Position numbers and translations under genes: made by a program | Notes under the pieces: generated by a model | Database searches by the model: none | Told to the model about the DNA's origin: nothing | Seen by the model: the letters and a program-made list of their open reading frames with translations, nothing else | NCBI RefSeq assembly: GCF_900007165.1 | Contig: NZ_CYGY02000035.1 | Span: 186,001 to 250,000, forward strand | Length of the DNA stretch: 64,000 nucleotides | From: Paraburkholderia piptadeniae | GTDB lineage: Bacteria; Pseudomonadota; Gammaproteobacteria; Burkholderiales; Burkholderiaceae | Direction: 5' to 3' | In this document: piece after piece, positions 59,363 to 64,000 of the stretch | Layout: each line of letters opens with the position of its first letter | Position numbering within the stretch: the first letter of the stretch is position 1

Positions 59363-59709
59363 GGCTCGCCTCGCAGCTGCAGGACGTCATCAAGTCGAAC
59401 GCGATTCTTGCCCGGCGGGAATTCCGGGAAGGCGGCGCGCTGGTTGAAGTGCATCGGCACCGTGATCTCGACTTCGCCCGTTTCGAGGCGCGGCCATTTC
59501 TCCGGCGCCGTGATCCAGCCAGGCAAACGCACGTACGCGGTGTACGTGACGCGTCCGCCACGACGCACCGTCTTGCGGAATCTCCAACCGGGATTGGCAT
59601 GCATGCGCACGAGCTCGATCACCTCCAGCTCGAGCACGCACGGCGGCCGGTCTCGCTGCGGAACGTCGTACACAGTGAATGCGGCCGGGATGATGAACGT
59701 CATGCGCAT
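59356..59709 (-). CDS. Phage protein, unknown
   Basis: 117 residues, GGAG 7 nt before the ATG. Beta-rich with CVLELEVIELVRMHANPGWR and FRKTVRRGGRVTYTAYVRLP. No domain recognised. Overlaps the nuclease gene. Confidence 0.62.
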   Translation of the reverse strand: MRMTFIIPAAFTVYDVPQRDRPPCVLELEVIELVRMHANPGWRFRKTVRRGGRVTYTAYVRLPGWITAPEKWPRLETGEVEITVPMHFNQRAAFPEFPPGKNRVRLDDVLQLRGEPC

Positions 59710-59723
59710 GCGTGGCTCCGAAA

Positions 59724-60104
59724 TCAGCCTTCCGTCGCGCGAGCAGCGTCGCCGTTGTCGCGGTCCTCGGCGGCGCGTTCTTCTGCGGCCTCACCGACGT
59801 CAGCATCGGTCGCGATCGTGGGCACAACGGCCACGCCCGCCGGTGTGAAGTCGACGTAATACTTGTCGCCGACATTGAACTGTCCGAACAGCGCCGGGTT
59901 TTGAATCGTGATGTCGAGCGACGCGCACGGCGTCCAACGCGAAAACGTGTTGTCTTCGTCGCCCGTGCCGTCCGGGTTATATGCCGTGTTCGGGCCGACC
60001 GCGGCGAAGCGCAGCTGCTCGCTGTTCGTCACGCTGTTACCGCCGGCGTCGGTAGTCACATTCGCGGACACATTCATCACCATCATCTTTGCGCGCATCG
60101 TCAT
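59724..60104 (-). CDS. Phage protein, unknown
   Basis: From the ATG at 60104 (GGAG upstream) 126 residues: MTMRAKMMVMNVSANVTTDA, LRFAAVGPNTAYNPDGTGDE, then FGQFNVGDKYYVDFTPA and an acidic Ala/Asp/Glu tail. Conserved in phages by impression, but no function can be given. Confidence 0.65.
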   Translation of the reverse strand: MTMRAKMMVMNVSANVTTDAGGNSVTNSEQLRFAAVGPNTAYNPDGTGDEDNTFSRWTPCASLDITIQNPALFGQFNVGDKYYVDFTPAGVAVVPTIATDADVGEAAEERAAEDRDNGDAARATEG

Positions 60105-60127
60105 TGCTCTGCTCCAAGGTTGAGTTG

Positions 60128-60646
60128 TCACCAGCTGCGGCTGGTGAGAGCTTCGACTCGCCAGCCGTGTCGACCAGCACGTTGAATAGCGAGAAATCGA
60201 AACGGGAATTGCGCGGCCGCGACCTTCGTCTTCGCGCGCGCGTCGTCTGTCCAGCGCCCTTTCACCTCGCGGAACTCGAGTTGACCGGCGGCCGTGATGA
60301 CAGGGAAATCGATGGTGATGAACGTGTTGTCCGCGAGACGCAGCTTGATCGCCTCGAAGCGGTACCAGAGGATCTCGCCGGCGTGCAGCTGCGGCTTGAG
60401 CACCTCGTCCTCGTATGCGGTCTCGGTTTTGTTCTGTTTGCCGCGCATGTCGCGACCGAGCTGCTGCATGCGCTCGACTGGCGTCAGCGTGCCGCTCACC
60501 ATGCGAGCGAGAGATGCGTCGAGCGGGACGTGATCTGCGGACGCTAAGCGCGCCGCCGCGGCGGAGATCTGGCCGACCACGCGGGCGGTGCCGATCTTGC
60601 CGCCCGTGATAGCGCTAGCCGGGAGACGAACGGTGCCCTTGCTCAT
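60128..60646 (-). CDS. DUF1064 protein (PD-(D/E)xK nuclease-like)
   Basis: The ATG at 60646 overlaps the Lar-like gene stop; 172 residues. GKQNKTETAYEDEVLKPQLH, then FITIDFPVITAAGQLEFREV with KGRWTDDARAKTKVAA match DUF1064, whose D...E-x-K residues (DFPV, EFREVKG) form a nuclease core. A Holliday-junction or recombination nuclease role is proposed for the family. Confidence 0.83.
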   Translation of the reverse strand: MSKGTVRLPASAITGGKIGTARVVGQISAAAARLASADHVPLDASLARMVSGTLTPVERMQQLGRDMRGKQNKTETAYEDEVLKPQLHAGEILWYRFEAIKLRLADNTFITIDFPVITAAGQLEFREVKGRWTDDARAKTKVAAAQFPFRFLAIQRAGRHGWRVEALTSRSW

Positions 60647-60891
60647 AGGCCACCATTCCAGATCGACACAACAAGCGCGATCGCCTCTTCGGGCGACGGT
60701 GCGGTGAATTGAATCGTCAGCGTCGCGTCGCAATCGCTGCAATCGATGCTCGCCGTCCACGAATCGAACTCGATCTGATCGTCGCGGACCTCGCCGGCCG
60801 CGCTGCCGCAAAAGCGACACCGGGCCAGTTTGTGCGTACGCGAGCCGTTTCCGATGAACGACGTGCCGTCGGTGTTGATCTCGGTTTTCAT
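60643..60891 (-). CDS. Lar-like restriction alleviation protein
   Basis: 82 residues. A zinc-ribbon form CRFCGSAAGEV ... SIDCSDCDATLTIQF ... EEAIALVVSIWNGG matches the Lar/restr_alleviation family (CPxCG, Wx(V)xCxxCx, A..WN). Lar of Rac prophage weakens type I restriction; this protein may protect phage DNA or have another role. Overlaps both neighbours. Confidence 0.78.
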   Translation of the reverse strand: MKTEINTDGTSFIGNGSRTHKLARCRFCGSAAGEVRDDQIEFDSWTASIDCSDCDATLTIQFTAPSPEEAIALVVSIWNGGL

Positions 60892-61094
60892 TGCTGCGCT
60901 TCCCCGGGCGGGCGCAACGTCAGCGACTGCATTGCGCCGGGATAGTCGTTGAAATCAACGCAGATCTTCGGCGCATGAACGTCGGCGCGGCGGTAATCGA
61001 TGTTCACGCGACACCATTGATCCAGCGCGTACGCTTCGACGTCTGATTCGGGCGCGACATGCAGCGTGCCGTCGGCGAGGATGGTCGCCTTCAT
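60888..61094 (-). CDS. Small phage protein, unknown
   Basis: 68 residues starting MKATILADGTLHVAPESDVE and ending SLTLRPPGEAQQ. Overlaps both neighbours by four bases. No family recognised. Confidence 0.6.
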   Translation of the reverse strand: MKATILADGTLHVAPESDVEAYALDQWCRVNIDYRRADVHAPKICVDFNDYPGAMQSLTLRPPGEAQQ

Positions 61095-61486
61095 GCCAGC
61101 ACCTCGTCGGGGACGTCATCACCAAACTTTGACGCGACATAGACGCGCATGGCGGCGACGAGCGGCTCGCTGGCGGTCTCAACATACCGAGCCGTCACGG
61201 CGCCGGTTGGCCACACGTCGTAATCCTTCAGAGCGACCCACTCGCCACCGTCGACGTGCAAACCGATCGACTCCCGCTCAATGATCAGGCCACCTTGGTC
61301 CCAGTGTTCCGAAGGCGCGAAGTGGAAATTCGGATGCAGTCGCATCTGCGACCAGGTCTTGCCGTCACGCTGCATGCGAAAAATCGCGACATCAGCCACC
61401 GGATGGCGCTTGTCTTCTGGCAACGTGCATTCGGCTTTCGCAACCCAGTAATCGAGAAGCGAGCCACTCAGTTCGCTGACTTTCAC
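61091..61486 (-). CDS. DUF2591 phage protein
   Basis: 131 residues from a GTG. SELSGSLLDYWVAKAECTLP, HFAPSEHWDQGGLIIERESI and AAMRVYVASKFGDDVPDEV form the DUF2591 signature (LdYWVAkAeG, fsPSxxWxqGGpiIe, aAMRayVaskfGdeV). Function unknown; common in the early regions of temperate phages. Confidence 0.85.
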   Translation of the reverse strand: MKVSELSGSLLDYWVAKAECTLPEDKRHPVADVAIFRMQRDGKTWSQMRLHPNFHFAPSEHWDQGGLIIERESIGLHVDGGEWVALKDYDVWPTGAVTARYVETASEPLVAAMRVYVASKFGDDVPDEVLA

Positions 61487-61728
61487 GCGATCACCTCGTC
61501 GAGCTGCTCGTCATGCACGGGAACGCCACTGATCGGCTTCGGCATCGAGTCGGGAATCGGCAGATGCGCAAAGCCCGCGTCGCGCATCGATGCACATGTG
61601 CAATTCCATCCAGGCCCGTAGCCTTTGAACGGTGCCGAAGCCGAAAGCACTTCGACGATGGCGCCGTGAATTTCCGGACAGACATCGGAACTGCGCACGA
61701 TGGCGAGATCGCCGGGTTTCACGTTCAT
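61483..61728 (-). CDS. Small phage protein, unknown
   Basis: 81 residues. Begins MNVKPGDLAIVRSSDVCPEI, an SH3-like beta start, followed by HGAIVEVLSASAPFKGYGPG and a WNCTC motif. No family named. ATGA/GTGA overlaps on both sides. Confidence 0.6.
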   Translation of the reverse strand: MNVKPGDLAIVRSSDVCPEIHGAIVEVLSASAPFKGYGPGWNCTCASMRDAGFAHLPIPDSMPKPISGVPVHDEQLDEVIA

Positions 61729-62144
61729 CTTTCACCCCGCTTGGCGGCGCGCCGCCGTTCGTACAGCGTCTTGTTGATCATCGTTCCGCCGAAGTTGTCC
61801 TTGGCGTCTATCCCTTCGCCGCAATGCGGGCACGCCGGCACCATCGTGCGGCTACGCCATGCGCGCTCGACGCGCTGCGCGGCGATCAGGTGGAGATCTC
61901 GCTGCATGCCCTCGGCGTGGCGCCGCTCGCGTGCACTCAGTTTCGCGAGCGCCTGCTCGTAGTGCTCGAGGAAGAACGTCAGCGTCCAGTAGGCGTTCAG
62001 CTGCACGTCGCAGTCGGCGCAGCGCACGATGCAGCCCTCGTCGTCGAGGATCAGGCGCTTGTGCTTGCAGTCGGTCGACGGCCGCGATGCAAATTGGCGC
62101 TGACGCTGGATCCGCAGATCTTCGATATCGATGACCTTGCTCAA
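61725..62144 (-). CDS. Phage protein with two zinc-ribbon-like pairs
   Basis: The start is a TTG at 62144: GGGAGG lies 5 nt upstream and it overlaps the previous stop (TTGA). 139 residues. It has CKHKRLILDDEGCIVRCADC (C-H...C-x2-C) and CPHCGEG near residue 110. A coiled segment lies between. DNA- or RNA-binding is plausible; no family recognised. Confidence 0.62.
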   Translation of the reverse strand: MSKVIDIEDLRIQRQRQFASRPSTDCKHKRLILDDEGCIVRCADCDVQLNAYWTLTFFLEHYEQALAKLSARERRHAEGMQRDLHLIAAQRVERAWRSRTMVPACPHCGEGIDAKDNFGGTMINKTLYERRRAAKRGER

Positions 62145-62413
62145 AACAGCCTCCCGGTGAGCACCGTCCAGATCGAACGCCAGAACGACGTGCGCTCGCG
62201 CGGCAGACGCGCTTCCCACAGATCGCCATGCGGACCGCACGGACCGGCGAGGCCGCGCATCATGGCGCACGTGCTCACCCAGCCGTTGATGGGATCAATC
62301 GGCGATATCGGATGACGGCACGCCATCGGCAGATTTACCGGCGGATTCAGGCCTGCGTGACGGCATGTCACGCACGTGCGCGGTCGCGCGGGCTGTTCGA
62401 ACTCAGGACGCAT
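62141..62413 (-). CDS. Small Cys-rich phage protein
   Basis: From the ATG at 62413, 90 residues: RPRTCVTCRHAGLNPPVNLP, MACRHPI, STCAMMRGLAGPCGPHGDLW. Several Cys and His suggest metal binding. It overlaps the replication gene by 11 bases. Function unknown. Confidence 0.62.
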   Translation of the reverse strand: MRPEFEQPARPRTCVTCRHAGLNPPVNLPMACRHPISPIDPINGWVSTCAMMRGLAGPCGPHGDLWEARLPRERTSFWRSIWTVLTGRLF

Positions 62414-63593
62414 AGTCGTCAACGGGCATGAGTGCGTCGCCGAACGTCCGGCGCGCGAACTGGTAGAGATCGAGGGAGTTGAAACGCGTGGCATCCGCCA
62501 GCACGAACTCGGCGGCGCGCCGGTCTTTCGCGGCCTTCACCACGATCACGCGGTAGTAGTGCCAGTCCTCGTCCGGCTTGCACGGACGCACGTTGAGCTC
62601 GGCGGCGCGCGCGATCACGCCCTCTTCCGTGAGGTGCCATTCGGCTGGATCGGTGGCAACCGCGCCGCCCTGCGGCGCGTTGTCCGCAGCGAGCAGCTGG
62701 TCGACAAACGTCGCGACGAAACCCACGTACGTCGGGCGCCCATCGCTTTCGCGCTTGCGCGCCGCCACGGCCGACTCATGCGCTTTGCGCAGTTGCGCGA
62801 CCGTCACGCCGTCAGCGACCCACTTGAGCACGTGGACACGATCGCGGCTTCGATCGATCGACAGATCCTTGCCCCTTTCGCGCTCCAGGCCGATCAGCAG
62901 ATCCGTGAGCTCGCCCTCAGTGTCGGGTTTTATGTTTTTCGAATCAGCAGCAGCGGCAGCAGAGTTATCCACAGCATCGGCGCTCGCGCGCGTTGCTGCT
63001 GTAGTCTCTGTAGTAGTCACCCCTACGTTAACCAAATGGACTTCGCCCGCTCCGCGAACGAGGTTTTGCCCGGTTGGCGGCGAAGGATTTTCCCGGTTCG
63101 CGGACTCGTCTTTGTCCATTTCGCGAGATGGACTTTCACCACTTCCCGAAGTGGACTTTTCCGATTCCCCGGAATGGACTTTTACCATTTCGGGAAGTGG
63201 GCTTTTACCAGTTGGGGGAAGCGGCTTTTTCGACTTCGATGCACGCGCCTTGCGAGGCTTTTTCGCTACCGGTCCGGAAGCGAGCAGACGCTCGAGCGCA
63301 TCGTCGTCGACGCGGAAATAGATCTTGTGTTCGATGCGCTTTTCGGTCTCGATCAACACGCCCGATTCGCGCAGGGCGGCGCGCGCCGAGCGCTGTTCCT
63401 CGTATGACAGGCCTGTCTCGCTCTCCAGTTCGGCAGATGACTTGTGCACGCCGAATTCGCTCGTGGCCTTGTCCTGCCAGTAGAAGATCTGGCAGAACAG
63501 CACGGCCGCGTTGACGCCGCCGAGATACTTTGCGAGGAACGGGTAATAGGCGATCGGGCGACCGAGCTCGCGCAATACGTCTGCGGCTCTCAT
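62403..63593 (-). CDS. Phage replication initiator (lambda O-like)
   Basis: From the ATG at 63593, 396 residues; upstream codons belong to the next gene. The N-terminal 110 residues form a wHTH (SSAELESETGLSYEEQRSAR, AALRESGVLIETEKRIEHKI). The middle is Lys/Ser/Pro-rich, encoded by seven 23-bp iterons, and the C-terminal part (LLIGLERERGKDLSIDRSRD, WVADGVTVAQLRKAHESAVA) resembles replication proteins that recruit helicase. This is the plan of lambda O, whose gene contains the origin. Confidence 0.8.
   Translation of the reverse strand: MRAADVLRELGRPIAYYPFLAKYLGGVNAAVLFCQIFYWQDKATSEFGVHKSSAELESETGLSYEEQRSARAALRESGVLIETEKRIEHKIYFRVDDDALERLLASGPVAKKPRKARASKSKKPLPPTGKSPLPEMVKVHSGESEKSTSGSGESPSREMDKDESANRENPSPPTGQNLVRGAGEVHLVNVGVTTTETTAATRASADAVDNSAAAAADSKNIKPDTEGELTDLLIGLERERGKDLSIDRSRDRVHVLKWVADGVTVAQLRKAHESAVAARKRESDGRPTYVGFVATFVDQLLAADNAPQGGAVATDPAEWHLTEEGVIARAAELNVRPCKPDEDWHYYRVIVVKAAKDRRAAEFVLADATRFNSLDLYQFARRTFGDALMPVDDYAS
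63073..63232. repeat. Seven tandem 23-bp iterons inside the replication gene (probable phage origin)
   Basis: Units at 63073, 63096 (22 bp), 63118, 63141, 63164, 63187 and 63210. The central four fit AYTTCSSGRARTGGACTTTTMCC-like sequence (for example ACTTCCCGAAGTGGAC then TTTTCCG), with a small dyad at the start. Because 23 is not a multiple of 3 the units fall in all reading frames, so the conservation is at DNA level and not a peptide repeat. Confidence 0.82.
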
Positions 63594-64000
63594 ACGACAC
63601 CTTCCCGGATGTGACGTGGGATGCAGCGCTGCGCGTCGATGCGCTGCTCCCAGAAGCGGTAATAGAGATTGCGGTACCACGTGCTCACGACGGCCGAGGG
63701 GATCTTCTCGCGGCCCAGAACGTGCGGTGCACGCGCGATCACGATCTCGTATCCGTCGGGCTGCGTGCTGAAATGGTCGACACGCGCGGGCTTTACATGC
63801 CAGATCCCGGCATGGGCGGGAACCCATTCGGGAATGCCGAGCTGCTCGGGAACCACGTACACAAAGCGCGTGATCCAGCCGGGCATGCCGACCCACTTGG
63901 GCTTAGAGAGGTCCTTTCGCCAGTCGCCGAGCGAGATCTTCACCTCAAGCTCGGTCGCGTAGTCGGATGAGGAGATCATGATGAAGTCCGCGCGATATTC
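63590..64000 (-). CDS. MmcB-like (PD-(D/E)xK) nuclease, partial at the window edge
   Basis: The frame is open to the last base; an ATG at 63979 exists but the residues before it (EYRADFI) belong to the fold. RADFIMISSSDYATELEVKI with SLGDWRKDLSKPKW gives D...E-x-K as in the MmcB DNA-repair nuclease family. The C-terminal 90 residues are complete (WYRNLYYRFWEQRIDAQRCI). Probably a phage nuclease for DNA processing; the start lies right of the window. Confidence 0.7.
   Translation of the reverse strand, partial: EYRADFIMISSSDYATELEVKISLGDWRKDLSKPKWVGMPGWITRFVYVVPEQLGIPEWVPAHAGIWHVKPARVDHFSTQPDGYEIVIARAPHVLGREKIPSAVVSTWYRNLYYRFWEQRIDAQRCIPRHIREGVV

Larger units (their letters stand above)
29155..64000. 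mobile_element. Prophage in tRNA-His, lambda-like head and Mu-like contractile tail (right end beyond window)
   Basis: From attL at 29155 to the window end almost every gene is phage-related: lysis, fibre, Mu-type baseplate, sheath and tube, lambda-type head and terminase, then recombination and replication genes. At least 34.8 kb are inside the window. The head module looks intact and all large frames are open, so the element may be functional. The integrase, repressor and attR are not in the window and should lie to the right. Confidence 0.95.

Noticed and set aside
63060..63235. CRISPR array
   Set aside because: The 23-bp units abut without spacers and lie in a coding gene; iterons explain them better.

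Overview
The window is a GC-rich chromosomal segment of a Burkholderia-type betaproteobacterium (Paraburkholderia, Caballeronia or a close relative). This rests on gene content (gcl-hyi-glxR, sbp-cysT-cysW-cysA-cysB, nodI/nodJ-type exporter, Tas-type reductase) and strong GC3 bias. The host part runs from 1 to about 29154. From 29155 to the right edge it is one large prophage whose right end lies outside the window.

Host region. At the left edge is the start of an ECF sigma factor gene (minus), divergent from a Tat-exported metallophosphoesterase and a CuA-like cupredoxin. The intergenic region holds two mirror-image copies of GGGAATA-N16-GGTAYTGCAG, which look like paired ECF promoters. Next comes a LysR regulator divergent from gcl-hyi-glxR, the glyoxylate to tartronate semialdehyde to glycerate route. 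A sorbosone-dehydrogenase-like beta-propeller protein with a cytochrome c remnant follows. Then a four-gene operon (8613-12642, minus) resembles the decaprenylphosphoryl-arabinose pathway: a DprE1-like oxidase, a DprE2-like reductase, GtrA, and a HAD phosphatase fused to a UbiA-type prenyltransferase. After an asparaginase comes the sulfate uptake operon sbp-cysT-cysW-cysA with cysB, then lexA with two SOS boxes, a UspA protein, the nodI/nodJ-like exporter, a COG0701 permease, tas and an MFS transporter.

Prophage (29155 to beyond 64000). Its left end is a 48-nt 3' fragment of tRNA-His on the minus strand (attL). Most phage genes are on the minus strand, so the genome reads right to left. At the right are an MmcB-like nuclease (cut by the window), an O-like replication protein whose gene contains seven 23-bp iterons (probable origin), and many small genes overlapping by ATGA/GTGA. 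These include Lar-like, DUF2591, DUF1064 and DUF1364 proteins and a possible late regulator. The late operon follows: a lambda-type head module (small and large terminase, gpW, portal, S49 protease, acidic scaffold-like protein, decoration protein, major capsid, head-tail joining) and a Mu-type contractile tail (gp37, DUF2635, sheath, tube, chaperones, tape measure with lysozyme domain, gp43 to gp48 baseplate proteins, fibre). The last block is lysis and lipoprotein genes ending with a patatin-like phospholipase. A plus-strand cassette (33333-35678) interrupts the late operon: an HTH regulator with a promoter-operator, an outer-membrane beta-barrel protein and an acyltransferase-3 that could modify surface polysaccharide. 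This looks like lysogenic conversion cargo. A second plus-strand gene beside attL carries its own SOS box. No integrase or CI-type repressor is inside the window; they are expected to the right.

No CRISPR array, rRNA, complete tRNA or insertion sequence was seen.
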